Below are positions 1 to 8,312 of a DNA stretch of 64,000 nucleotides, in pieces (position 1 is the first letter of the stretch; every line of letters starts with the position of its first letter). Below the pieces are notes generated by a model that ran no database searches, was not told where the DNA came from, and saw only the letters and a list, made by a program, of their open reading frames with translations. Origin of the DNA: Parapedobacter tibetensis (GTDB lineage: Bacteria; Bacteroidota; Bacteroidia; Sphingobacteriales; Sphingobacteriaceae); the NCBI RefSeq assembly GCF_024704835.1, contig NZ_JAMXBE010000002.1, positions 124,001 through 188,000 of the forward strand, in the 5' to 3' direction. Both the position numbers and the translations under genes were made by a program.

Positions 1-678
1 ATTTAATGGGGTGCGCAGCTCATGCGACATGGTCGACAAAAAGTCAGACTTGGCATCCAATAGCCTATTGAGTTGATCATTAAGTTTGGTTTTTTCCTCC
101 ATGGTTTTATGGAGTGCCCTTTGATAGTAAAAATGTGCGATGATGATGATCAAGGTGTTGGTGGTAATGATAATCATCGAAGCCGGGAATGGATATTGGC
201 TAGGAAGCATCAGCGAATCCTGCAGGGCATTCGTGTTGAACAATAAATAGCCAATAGGTACGACCATAAAGGCAAAGGAATACCAGAGCCCCCGCCGTTG
301 GCCAAGCCCATAGAAGCTCCACAAGACCGCCATGAAAATATTTTGCATCACGATAATGTTTAAACCCGATTCCGTGAAAAAAACGCGATTCCAAACTAGG
401 TAGAGGTATATCATCAAGGCCACGTGGATCAGGAGCTCTAAATACTGTGGCCGTGAGAGAAGCAGTTTCAAGGCCATGATGGTAGCCAAAGCCCCTGCAA
501 TAAATCCAGTTATCAGGCTAGGATTTGTTGGCAAGAACGGCAATATCGCACCCATCTTTGCCAGATTGAGAATAAAAACAAGGAAAAAAATCCATATTCG
601 AGCGCGAGTCAGCGCGTCGGATACCGTTTCCAATGTTTTATTTAAGGATAAGTTGGCTAAGGGTAGCTTTTTCGTCAT
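1..678 (-). CDS. Sensor histidine kinase, N-terminal part (cut by window edge)
   Basis: Read on the minus strand from ATG at 678 (MTKKLPLANL), the frame stays open to base 1. It encodes about 226 residues: a hydrophobic N-terminal half with about six membrane helices, a short linker resembling a coiled coil (MEEKTKLNDQLNRLLDAK), then the phosphoacceptor H-box, seen as FLSTMSHELRTPLN at the very edge of the window. The His of SHELRTP is the expected autophosphorylation site. The DHp remainder and the ATPase domain lie outside the window. The protein is an integral membrane two-component or hybrid kinase; its signal and partner cannot be read here. It could be related to control of the neighbouring transporter array, but nothing in the sequence shows that. 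Confidence 0.9.
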   Translation of the reverse strand, partial: MTKKLPLANLSLNKTLETVSDALTRARIWIFFLVFILNLAKMGAILPFLPTNPSLITGFIAGALATIMALKLLLSRPQYLELLIHVALMIYLYLVWNRVFFTESGLNIIVMQNIFMAVLWSFYGLGQRRGLWYSFAFMVVPIGYLLFNTNALQDSLMLPSQYPFPASMIIITTNTLIIIIAHFYYQRALHKTMEEKTKLNDQLNRLLDAKSDFLSTMSHELRTPLN

Positions 679-788
679 AGATTATAATCTAAACAAATAT
701 ACACTACTTAAGAGCAGGCGCACACCATATCTATAAAGTATTTAACTAGGCAAAAACATACCAAGAGCGCTCCTATTCCAGTGATATG

Positions 789-3700
789 TTAGTTTGATTT
801 ATTAGGGAATGCTGGTATTTTCGGGACACCTGTAGTACCGCCTTCAGCCAGTTTTTTCATCAGCTCGACTATGCCGCGGGTCAATTGCGCATCTGTACCT
901 TGGTATTCTTCATGTGGGTCGTTTATCACCTCAATATCGGGGTGAACGCCCTCTCCCTCGATGATGAATGACGAACCATCTGCCGCGAAGTGCGCAAATT
1001 CAGGCTTGCGCATATCGCCGCCATCAATAAACGGCAATGTACCGCTGATGCCTACTACGCCACCCCATGAGCGTTGTCCGATGAGTGGTCCGATACCGTA
1101 GTGCTTAAATTGCCAAGGGAACAAATCACCGTCTGAAGCCGAATATTGGTCAATCAAGCACACCTTGGGACCCACATGCGCATCGGGCTTGATGGACGCC
1201 GTTTTGCTATTGCGTCGCATGGTGCCCAAGCCAGGTTTACGAAGTAATCGCTCAATAATCATAGGGGATACATTGCCACCACCATTTCCCCGGTCGTCAA
1301 TGATGAGTGCTTCCTTGTCGAGCTGCGGGTAGAAATAGCGGGCGAATTGGTTGAGGCCATCCGGACCCATATCTGGTATATGTACATATCCGATACGGCC
1401 ATCACTGGCGGCGCTCACTTTAGCGATGTTTTGTTGCACCCATTCATGGTAATACAATGCCGATTCATCGGGAATGGGTTTTACCAACACCTTGCGTGCA
1501 CCTTTATCCAAGGGCGATCCGTTGATTTCGATTTCCACCAGTTGGCCAGCCTTGGCAATCAGTGTTTGATAGAGGTTGTCCACATCCTTCAATGACGTGC
1601 CGTTGATGGAGATAAGGTATTCACCGGTTTTGGCGGCTACGCCTGAAGCGCGCAGAGGTGACACCAAACTTTTATTCCAGCTTTGTCCGGAAAGGATGCT
1701 GTCTATGCGGTAATAACCACTTTTGTGTCGACTGAATAGGGCGCCCAATAGCCCCATGGGGATGCGTTCCACCGCTGGGCGATCGCCACTGTTCACATAG
1801 GCATGGCCGACGTTAAGTTCGGAAATTAATTCACCAATCAGATAAGTAAGATCATCTCGATGGTTCACAAAGGGAAGCAGCGGGGCATATTTGTCGCGCA
1901 TGGCTTTCCAATCTACCCCATGCATATTAGGGTCGTAGAAGTAATCGCGCATTTGCCGCCAGCTTTCGTCATATACCTGCTTCCATTCAGCCTTTAGGTC
2001 TACCGTGACTTTCAGCCCGCTTAAATCTACCTTATTGGATGGGGTGATCTTGGATTTGCCAAGGCTTTCAATGAAGAACCCATCATCATGGCGTATAAGG
2101 ATTTTCTTTTTATCTGCACTTACGCTGTAGCCAGTAAAATTGCCGATTTCAGTTTCCTTTTTGTCTGTTAGGCTGAAGAATGTGAGCCCGCTGCCACCGC
2201 GCGAGTAGTAAAGCCCATCTTCCGAGGCCACTAGTCCGAAATAAGATCCAGGTGTTACGGGCAAGCTTTCTATGCGGTCTGCCAGCCCCTCTTCATCCAC
2301 GGTAATCGTTACACCACCTTTTGCAGCCCCTTCCGCTTTCTTAGCATCACCTTCTTTTTTGTCGTCGCCATCAGTGGCCGTTTTCACCGCCACTTCATCA
2401 CTTTCTTCGGCAAAGGGGGAGGTGATACCAGCGGTGAGCCGCACAAAGTAAGGGCGGCTCATGTTATTGTATACATGGTTCCATTCCGTATTACTATATG
2501 TGGGGTTAAAGTCGCGTGCAGATACGAAATAGAGCAGCTTGCCATCCGGACTGAATTCAGGTTGGCTACTATTATACCAAGCATCGGTCACAGTAATGGT
2601 TTTTTTGGTGTCGATGTTATATAGGTTGATGACAGTAAACTCGCGCGCTTTGCCTGGCAGGGAATAAGCAACCCACTTGCTATCGGGCCCGAGGGTATAG
2701 GAATTGATGGTGCCTTCATCAGCATGCGCTACTAGCGTTTTACTAGTCGACTGGACATCTACAAGCTGTAAATCCTGATTGCGGTCACCGTAGAGGAGAT
2801 ATTTACTATCTGGGCTCCAGGTTGGATTAAATTTATAAGCCCCTCCCCCTTTGGTCAATTGTTTGGCAGGCTCGGTGCCGTCCTGTTTTTGGATATATAG
2901 CTCATCTTCGCCTGTACGGTCGGAAATATAGCTCACCCATTGCCCATCTGGACTCCAACCCACATTGCGGTCATGCTCGCCGCTGCTTTGGGTGAGGTTA
3001 CGGGTTACTCCCGTTTTAGCAGGTATAGTAAAAATGTCGCCCCGCGCGCCAAAGGTTACACGTTTGCCATCCGGCGAGATAGCCGCACTATAGATGAATT
3101 TGGAAGCATCCACCTGCTTGGTTCTGCCCGATGCAAAATCCTCGGCGATTGTAATATTGAGTCGCTGTGTTTGCCCATTAAGCAAGTTGTAGTGATAGAT
3201 GTAGCCGGCATTTTCAAAGACGATGGCATCGCTGCCCAATGAAGGGAATTTTACATCATATTCGGTAAAATCCGTTATCTTTTGTGTTTGTCTAGTTTGC
3301 GTGTCATAGACAAAAAGGTTAGCCGTTCGGTCACGGTCGCTCACGAAATATATCTTGTTTTTATAATACATGGGAAATACATCCTGCGCAGGATTGTTGG
3401 TAATATTCTCCGTTTGGCCTGATTTGCTATCGAACAGCCATATGTCGTCGGCCATACCACCACGGTAGTACTTCCATGTTCTAAATTCTCGGAATACTCG
3501 ATTCATGGCCAGTTTAGAACCATCCATATTATAAGATGCCCAAGAGGCTACTGCAAAGGGTAGTTCCTCGCTTAGGTCGCCATTTAGGGGAGCAAGGTAG
3601 AGCTTCCCTTTGAAAGCATTGAATGAGGTGCCGCGTCCACGATAGAGTACATGCTGGTTATCCGGTGTCCAGCCCATCACAATGTTGTTGGGTCCCATGC

Positions 3701-4043
3701 GGTCGGCCAGATCATCACGGCCTAGGGTGGGGGTATAAGTAATCCGCTTGGGTTCGCCCCCTGTGGCAGGGATGACAAAAACCTCCGTATTGCCATCGTA
3801 GTGGCCCGTAAATGCAATGTGTTTGCCATCGTGACTAAATCGGGCAAATAGTTCGTAGCCCGGGTGGCTGGTAATCCTGCGGGCCATACCTCCGCTCACG
3901 GGCACTACATAAAGGTCGCCGGCATAGGTAAAGGCCACTTGATCACCAAATACGGCAGGAAAACGCAATAGGCGAGTTTCCTCTTGTGCAACAGTGAACA
4001 AAACAATGCAAAGTATTGCGGTTAGGGTAATGATTTTCTTCAT
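789..4043 (-). CDS. Tricorn-like S41 family peptidase
   Basis: 1084 residues. A signal peptide (MKKIITLTAILCIVLF) is followed by a long beta-propeller region rich in WSPDG/FSPDGK repeats (about residues 20-540), a low-complexity Lys/Glu/Ala linker near 550-570, a second beta region, a tricorn C1-like helical segment (DESWRQMRDYFYDPNMHGVDW), a PDZ domain around 770-850, and the C-terminal S41 core with DDRGNGGG and DQYSASDGD (Ser968/Ser970 region; one is the likely nucleophile). Order and length match the tricorn-like S41 peptidases common in Bacteroidota, which degrade peptides in the periplasm. The gene is monocistronic. A TAATTTTG box at 4066-4073 upstream may be its -7 element. Confidence 0.93.
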   Translation of the reverse strand: MKKIITLTAILCIVLFTVAQEETRLLRFPAVFGDQVAFTYAGDLYVVPVSGGMARRITSHPGYELFARFSHDGKHIAFTGHYDGNTEVFVIPATGGEPKRITYTPTLGRDDLADRMGPNNIVMGWTPDNQHVLYRGRGTSFNAFKGKLYLAPLNGDLSEELPFAVASWASYNMDGSKLAMNRVFREFRTWKYYRGGMADDIWLFDSKSGQTENITNNPAQDVFPMYYKNKIYFVSDRDRTANLFVYDTQTRQTQKITDFTEYDVKFPSLGSDAIVFENAGYIYHYNLLNGQTQRLNITIAEDFASGRTKQVDASKFIYSAAISPDGKRVTFGARGDIFTIPAKTGVTRNLTQSSGEHDRNVGWSPDGQWVSYISDRTGEDELYIQKQDGTEPAKQLTKGGGAYKFNPTWSPDSKYLLYGDRNQDLQLVDVQSTSKTLVAHADEGTINSYTLGPDSKWVAYSLPGKAREFTVINLYNIDTKKTITVTDAWYNSSQPEFSPDGKLLYFVSARDFNPTYSNTEWNHVYNNMSRPYFVRLTAGITSPFAEESDEVAVKTATDGDDKKEGDAKKAEGAAKGGVTITVDEEGLADRIESLPVTPGSYFGLVASEDGLYYSRGGSGLTFFSLTDKKETEIGNFTGYSVSADKKKILIRHDDGFFIESLGKSKITPSNKVDLSGLKVTVDLKAEWKQVYDESWRQMRDYFYDPNMHGVDWKAMRDKYAPLLPFVNHRDDLTYLIGELISELNVGHAYVNSGDRPAVERIPMGLLGALFSRHKSGYYRIDSILSGQSWNKSLVSPLRASGVAAKTGEYLISINGTSLKDVDNLYQTLIAKAGQLVEIEINGSPLDKGARKVLVKPIPDESALYYHEWVQQNIAKVSAASDGRIGYVHIPDMGPDGLNQFARYFYPQLDKEALIIDDRGNGGGNVSPMIIERLLRKPGLGTMRRNSKTASIKPDAHVGPKVCLIDQYSASDGDLFPWQFKHYGIGPLIGQRSWGGVVGISGTLPFIDGGDMRKPEFAHFAADGSSFIIEGEGVHPDIEVINDPHEEYQGTDAQLTRGIVELMKKLAEGGTTGVPKIPAFPNKSN

Positions 4044-4065
4044 GGAATGGAAGTACTATTAAATT

Positions 4066-4073
4066 CAAAATTA
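4066..4073 (-). promoter_or_regulatory. Possible -7 box for the S41 peptidase gene
   Basis: On the minus strand this reads TAATTTTG, which fits the Bacteroidota -7 consensus TAnnTTTG, 22 bases before the ATG. No convincing -33 TTTG is seen at the right distance, so the call is tentative. Confidence 0.3.
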
Positions 4074-4143
4074 CTGGGAATTTGCGGGGCTAAGTTAATG
4101 AAAATCTCCCCAAATTGGGTGTAATCTCGCAAGTTGAAGGCAT

Positions 4144-4174
4144 AAAAAAACCGTCCCGACGTGAATCGGGACGG
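4144..4174 (-). terminator. Rho-independent terminator, minus strand
   Basis: Two perfect 9-bp arms (CCGTCCCGA at 4151-4159 and TCGGGACGG at 4166-4174) with a 6-nt loop, followed on the minus strand by seven T (4150-4144). The U-tract exists only for minus-strand transcripts, yet no minus-strand protein gene lies between it and the divergent gene at 4523. Confidence 0.85.
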
Positions 4175-4460
4175 CCGCCCCAATGGGGTTAGGGGCTATC
4201 AACCTAAACCTATCGACTTAAAAGCGAAAAGGATGCCAAACTTTTCATTTGCCCATAACTTTTCTGATTTTTTGTGGTTTTCCGGATGGATTCCCCATTT
4301 CATCCAAGGCTCGGGGCCGCTTATGGAGCAAGATGCCGTTTTGACAGCTTTATGGAAGCAAGTTCACACCAGTTTTCTTATCGCTAGCTGCCGGTAATCA
4401 TGCAGTAGGTGAAGCATTAAAGAATGGCCGGCACGGCTATATTTTCAGAAACTATAGTAA
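4175..4460 (-). ncRNA. Candidate non-coding RNA ending at the orphan terminator
   Basis: This 480-bp gap between divergent genes has no convincing ORF, but it ends on the minus strand in a strong terminator at 4144-4174. The simplest reading is a minus-strand RNA of about 280-330 nt. GC-rich complementary pieces such as GCCCC/GGGGC near 4177-4195 suggest structure. A stretch with GCGGCCCCGAGCC and GATGAAATGGGG faintly recalls a 6S RNA arm, but I cannot confirm a family. No RNase P signature (GAGGAAAGTCC) and no tRNA-like 3' end are present. The boundaries are inferred from the terminator and the neighbouring gene only. Confidence 0.28.
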
Positions 4461-4468
4461 GGATTGCT

Positions 4469-4476
4469 TAGCTTTG
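4469..4476 (+). promoter_or_regulatory. Possible -7 box for the cvfB-like gene
   Basis: TAGCTTTG fits the TAnnTTTG consensus and lies 46 bases before the ATG at 4523. The -33 region is weak. Confidence 0.35.
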
Positions 4477-4522
4477 CTACTCAATAACAGCCATTGAAGG
4501 AAATGGCCTAACGCAAGGAAAA

Positions 4523-5389
4523 ATGGCAGAAATAGGAAAATACAATATACTTAGGGTGGTGGCAGAAAATAGTGATGGTTTGAGCTTATCAGATGGAGAA
4601 AGCGAAATTTTGCTACCTTTTGCTGATGTGCTCCCCAATGTGGGGATTAATGACAACATTACTGTTTTTGTGTTCCTGAATAAAGAAGGGCAAATCGTTG
4701 CTACCACTAAGCAAGCGTTAGGCGAAGTGGGCGACTTCGTGTTCTTGACCGTAGTAGATGCCAGTGAAGATGGCGCTTTTTTGGATTTGGGAATCGGTAA
4801 AGATGTCTATGTGCCTGCAAAGGAGCAGCAAAAGCCGATGAGCAAGGGAGCAGGATACGTAGTTTACCTCTACTTGGACGAGCGCAATCAGCGTATGCTT
4901 GCGTCATCGAAGCTGTATAAATTTGTCGAGGAGGATCTCGATTTTGAAGTGGGTGATGAGGTGAGTTTGCTCATCAGTGAACAAACCGACCTGGGTTTCA
5001 ATGCGATTATCAACAATCGTTATATTGGTTTATTATACCATAATGAAATTTTTTCCAACCTCGCGATAGGTGATAAACGGAAAGGATGGATTAAAAATAT
5101 CCGCGTAGAGGGTAAGGTTGACCTCAGCCTGCAGCCACAGGGGTTTGGGCATGTTCTTCAGACTAAGGAAGTATTATTGCATGCCTTAACAGTCGAAGGG
5201 GGAAGAATTGGTCTGGGTGATAAAAGTACGCCTGAGGAAATATACGAGCGTTTCCAGATTAGCAAAAAAGCCTTTAAGAAAGCCATTGGTGGACTGTATA
5301 AGGAAAGGGCAATCGAGCTCGGCGATCATGAAATTAGGCTTATAACAAATCATCCACCCAAAGATTTTAATGATACTTCAGGAGAGTAA
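4523..5389 (+). CDS. cvfB: CvfB-like S1 RNA-binding protein
   Basis: 288 residues, the usual length of the CvfB/YitL family. The N-terminal half holds two S1-like beta-barrel segments (LLPFADVLPNVGINDNITVF and GDFVFLTVVDASEDGAFLD). A third S1-like segment follows around 140-210, and a C-terminal winged-helix segment carries the family signature SKKAFKKAIGGLYKERAIEL. CvfB proteins are cytoplasmic RNA-binding factors that affect virulence and stress gene expression in Firmicutes; the role in Bacteroidota is not defined. A purine-rich AAGGAAAA stands directly before the ATG. The gene converges with the S24 gene, whose stop is 18 bases away. Confidence 0.9.
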   Translation: MAEIGKYNILRVVAENSDGLSLSDGESEILLPFADVLPNVGINDNITVFVFLNKEGQIVATTKQALGEVGDFVFLTVVDASEDGAFLDLGIGKDVYVPAKEQQKPMSKGAGYVVYLYLDERNQRMLASSKLYKFVEEDLDFEVGDEVSLLISEQTDLGFNAIINNRYIGLLYHNEIFSNLAIGDKRKGWIKNIRVEGKVDLSLQPQGFGHVLQTKEVLLHALTVEGGRIGLGDKSTPEEIYERFQISKKAFKKAIGGLYKERAIELGDHEIRLITNHPPKDFNDTSGE

Positions 5390-5407
5390 CGGGATGATTC
5401 CTCCTCA

Positions 5408-6127
5408 TTATATTTGACTCCTCGTGATTTTACCCTTGATGATGTACAGCTTTACAATGGAAGCTTTGTCGATGATGGTATCGCCTTTATAATCGGAGTT
5501 GGAGGAGCGGAGGATAATTTTGGTGGTATCCGCGTGTTCATAAAGTAACTTCACGGTGACCATACTGTTGGCATGCTCATCGGTGATTACGAGATAGGCT
5601 TCACCCCAAAGGATAATATTTGGATTGGTAATCTCCTTGATGGCGATAATTTCGCCGTTGACAAAACGTGGGTACATGCTATCACCGTATATAGGTAGGT
5701 AAGCCGTACAGTCGTTAAAAGGGCGGTAGTTTACATAATATTCTGGTGTACTATCGTAAAAGATATCCGGTAGTTGCTGTTGTAGCTCGGCTAAGTTTAT
5801 GTCGTAATAAGGTACACTTTCTTCGGCTCCTACTGAAGATACTCGAGGCTTGAAGCTTTCCTTGTGATAGGGCCGTATCTTGAGTAACTTTTCACCTTCT
5901 CCAGTGCTTAGATATCCAGGATTGATATTATAGTATTCGATAATATCTTTTGCCAATCGCTTTCCCAATTTGCGTTTGTTGTTTTCTATGGATGATCCAT
6001 TATTGAAGCTTTTCATTAGTGGGCTGTAAAACTCCTCTACCGTCATTTCCAAAGAATTGCGGATTCCTTTTAGCCGAGGCCCAATTTTTTCTGACTGTAA
6101 ATCAATGTTTTCTAAAATACTTAGCAT
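5408..6127 (-). CDS. S24/LexA-like repressor with HTH domain
   Basis: 239 residues. The N-terminal ~80 residues form a helical, XRE-like DNA-binding region (KIGPRLKGIRNSLEMTVEEF). The C-terminal domain is a peptidase S24 fold with the nucleophile Ser150 in GDSMYP and the general base Lys193 in VTVKLLY, the Ser-Lys pair of LexA, CI and UmuD. Such proteins repress their own and neighbouring genes and may be inactivated by RecA-stimulated self-cleavage. The linker around residues 95-105 has a Gly-Ala but no classic Ala-Gly pair, so self-cleavage is uncertain. A candidate operator/promoter lies in the divergent region at 6145-6175, between this gene and the HEPN pair. Confidence 0.85.
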   Translation of the reverse strand: MLSILENIDLQSEKIGPRLKGIRNSLEMTVEEFYSPLMKSFNNGSSIENNKRKLGKRLAKDIIEYYNINPGYLSTGEGEKLLKIRPYHKESFKPRVSSVGAEESVPYYDINLAELQQQLPDIFYDSTPEYYVNYRPFNDCTAYLPIYGDSMYPRFVNGEIIAIKEITNPNIILWGEAYLVITDEHANSMVTVKLLYEHADTTKIILRSSNSDYKGDTIIDKASIVKLYIIKGKITRSQI

Positions 6128-6144
6128 TTCAGTGCAGTTTGATA

Positions 6145-6175
6145 TTGTAATTAGTATCTAAAGATAGTATCTTTG
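6145..6175 (+). promoter_or_regulatory. Divergent promoter with overlapping operator-like repeats
   Basis: On the plus strand a TTG at 6145-6147, a 20-nt spacer and TATCTTTG at 6168-6175 match a Bacteroidota promoter pointing at the HEPN genes. The spacer contains the inverted repeat TATCT-AA-AGATA, and TAGTATCT occurs twice as a direct repeat 14 nt apart. This fits a repressor site for the S24 protein that starts 18 bases to the left, so the repressor and the HEPN genes may share control. Confidence 0.45.
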
Positions 6176-6406
6176 TGGTGTTGGCCATTGCAAGGTACGA
6201 ATTTCTCGCAAAAAAATAGTTACTGGACTAAAATGAGCTATACGACAGATTTTTTCATTGCACGTTTGTTTTCAATGGCACTCAAGCTTGCTCCGCAGGT
6301 TCCGTCTGTGGTCTACTAGGGTTCACGCAGCGATCCGGCGCAAACTTATCGGATTTATGATGGATATAAAGTGAAGAACAATAGCTAACACTAACACTTA
6401 AATACT
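6176..6406. other. Leader region between the S24 repressor and first HEPN gene
   Basis: About 230 bases with no firm gene. One small plus-strand frame (6233-6361, 42 residues, begins MSYTTDFFIARLF) could be a short peptide or decay product; it has no recognised family. No hairpin or terminator stands out. Confidence 0.25.
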
Positions 6407-7297
6407 ATGGAATCATTAGAAACTTCAACAACGCAAACACCAAATTACCTTGGTGAAGAAATTCAACAACTTATTACCGCCATCACCGAGGTGATGGCGG
6501 TAGAAAAAATCATTTGCTTTGGCAATACCATTCATCGAGTGGTGCGGAAAAGCTGCTTCGAAGAAATTAGGCCAGAAAATGGAGTGGCCCAAAACAGTTA
6601 CAGCTTACTGGTCATCCCCACAGCGGATAACACGCTACACATGGCCATTGCCCAGCAACGGATCGAAGAGGCGACAAAGTCCGTTGCAGCGGTTATTGCC
6701 ATTGTGCACCCCATGGAAGAGGTGAATGCAGCCCTACAAAATGGCAGTACATTCTTTACTTCCATCTATAAAAACGGGACACTAATCCATGATCGAAACG
6801 AGCTATCTTTTGCGGTACCGAGCGAGGGCAAACCCATCGCTGCACGAATTACTAAACGGGAAAAATTTTGGGACAAATGGCATGCCTTGGCCAAAGGATT
6901 TCTCCAAGGGGCAACATTCTACCGCACAGTGGAACAGCCTAATCTTGCCGTGTATCTGTTGCATCAAGCTGTACAACATTGCTATGCCGGCATGCTCCGT
7001 GTGTTGACGGGCTACCGAACCAATAGCAATGGCCTGAACAGGTTGTTGCGGCTCATCGATGCAACGGTGTCTTACCCCGCTATCGCTTTACCTCGTCAAA
7101 CCGAGGAGGACATCCGGCTCACAGGAATACTGCTCAAAGGACACAGTGATGCCCGCTACAAGGATTCTTTTGAAGCCACCCCGGAAGATGTGATGAAGCT
7201 AATGAACTGCGTAACAACCATTATTGATGCTGCTGACCGACGTTGCCGCGAGCGTATTCAACAGCTCAAGGATGGCAAAGTGGCTTATGTAGCATAA
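6407..7297 (+). CDS. Nucleotidyltransferase-like/HEPN domain protein A
   Basis: 296 residues in two parts. Residues ~15-135 resemble a degenerate MNT/nucleotidyltransferase fold (KIICFGNT, SYSLLVIPT, SIYKNGTLIHD), lacking a clear GS-DxD catalytic motif. Residues ~165-285 are a helical HEPN-like domain (LAVYLLHQAVQHCYAGML and the following helices). HEPN proteins are often RNases or RNA-binding parts of toxin, abortive infection or stress systems; the R-x4-6-H catalytic motif is not obvious here, so activity is uncertain. The gene is paralogous in layout to the next gene and to the double protein at 28741. It stands behind the candidate S24-controlled promoter, so it may be induced when that repressor is inactivated. 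Confidence 0.75.
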   Translation: MESLETSTTQTPNYLGEEIQQLITAITEVMAVEKIICFGNTIHRVVRKSCFEEIRPENGVAQNSYSLLVIPTADNTLHMAIAQQRIEEATKSVAAVIAIVHPMEEVNAALQNGSTFFTSIYKNGTLIHDRNELSFAVPSEGKPIAARITKREKFWDKWHALAKGFLQGATFYRTVEQPNLAVYLLHQAVQHCYAGMLRVLTGYRTNSNGLNRLLRLIDATVSYPAIALPRQTEEDIRLTGILLKGHSDARYKDSFEATPEDVMKLMNCVTTIIDAADRRCRERIQQLKDGKVAYVA

Positions 7298-7428
7298 GCC
7301 TTGGCACCAATAGGATCCGTTTTTCACTGACAAAGCCGAAGAACAAGTGCAATTTTCCGGCAATTGCCAGTGATTGATAAAAAGTTACCACTTAATGATA
7401 TGATGTTGAACACTAAAAGACTATTACC

Positions 7429-8298
7429 ATGGATATCGACCCCAGTGAACTCAGTGTAGCCCAACAAGCTGCATTACGCCAAACAAGCCGGGCGCTTGTT
7501 GAACGAATCAGTACCAGTTACATTTTTTGTTTTGCCCTGCAGCGGCATGAATCACGATGTACACATTGTTTCGCGCAGCGAACCAGCAAAAGATGGTTTC
7601 AGGCAGATATCCTATTGGTGTATAGCGATGACGAACAACGGTGCCTATATGATATCCAGCACCATGCCAACAATCTCAACACCAAGGAAAACCGATATAC
7701 GACCGTAGTAATGGGGCGTACCGAGGCCATGGAACGATTGGCAGCAGGTGATGCATTTGTTTGCAAAGTGTTCAGACATGGTGCCTTGTTATATAGCCAT
7801 CAAGGAGGCTTACCAGGGCGCCAAGGATTTATTTGTCATGAAACACTATTGCAAAAAACACGAGAGGGCTGGCGGCGTTGGTTCAACAACAGCTGCCAAT
7901 TCATGGATTGTGCGGCTTATTGTCTTGTGGAACACAATTTTGGTATGGCCGTATTCATGCTACATCAAACGGTGGAACAGGCTTGTAAGGCCCTGCTCAA
8001 GGTGATGTTACATATGCGCCCTGGCACACACAACCTCGCTTGGATGCTCAAACTATGCAGCACCATCGCCCCGGAAATCGCTTCCATATTCCCGCGCGAA
8101 AACCCACAGGACATAGCGCTTTTCAACTTGCTCAAAAATAGCTATACCGATAGCCGATATACTGCGGGTTTCAAAGTAAAGGAAGAACAAGCATGGGCGC
8201 TTTACTACCGCGTATCCTCCTTGCTGCAAATCGCCGGCGAACTGAGTAACCGGCGTATTACAGAAATGGAGCAAGTACTTGTCCCATGTAAGGATTAG
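7429..8298 (+). CDS. Nucleotidyltransferase-like/HEPN domain protein B
   Basis: 289 residues. Same order as its upstream neighbour: an N-terminal degenerate nucleotidyltransferase-like region (SYIFCFALQRHESRC, ADILLVYSDDEQR, VFRHGALLYSHQG), then a HEPN-type helical domain (FGMAVFMLHQTVEQACKALL) with the downstream THNLAWMLK segment common in these domains. The N-terminal part is Cys-rich (CFALQRHESRCTHCF), unlike the paralogue, and may bind a metal. The gap to the first HEPN gene is 131 bases, compatible with one transcript. The stop is TAG, and the gene converges on the permease at 8313 with only 14 bases between. Confidence 0.72.
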   Translation: MDIDPSELSVAQQAALRQTSRALVERISTSYIFCFALQRHESRCTHCFAQRTSKRWFQADILLVYSDDEQRCLYDIQHHANNLNTKENRYTTVVMGRTEAMERLAAGDAFVCKVFRHGALLYSHQGGLPGRQGFICHETLLQKTREGWRRWFNNSCQFMDCAAYCLVEHNFGMAVFMLHQTVEQACKALLKVMLHMRPGTHNLAWMLKLCSTIAPEIASIFPRENPQDIALFNLLKNSYTDSRYTAGFKVKEEQAWALYYRVSSLLQIAGELSNRRITEMEQVLVPCKD

Positions 8299-8312
8299 TT
8301 GGGGGCTGCTAA

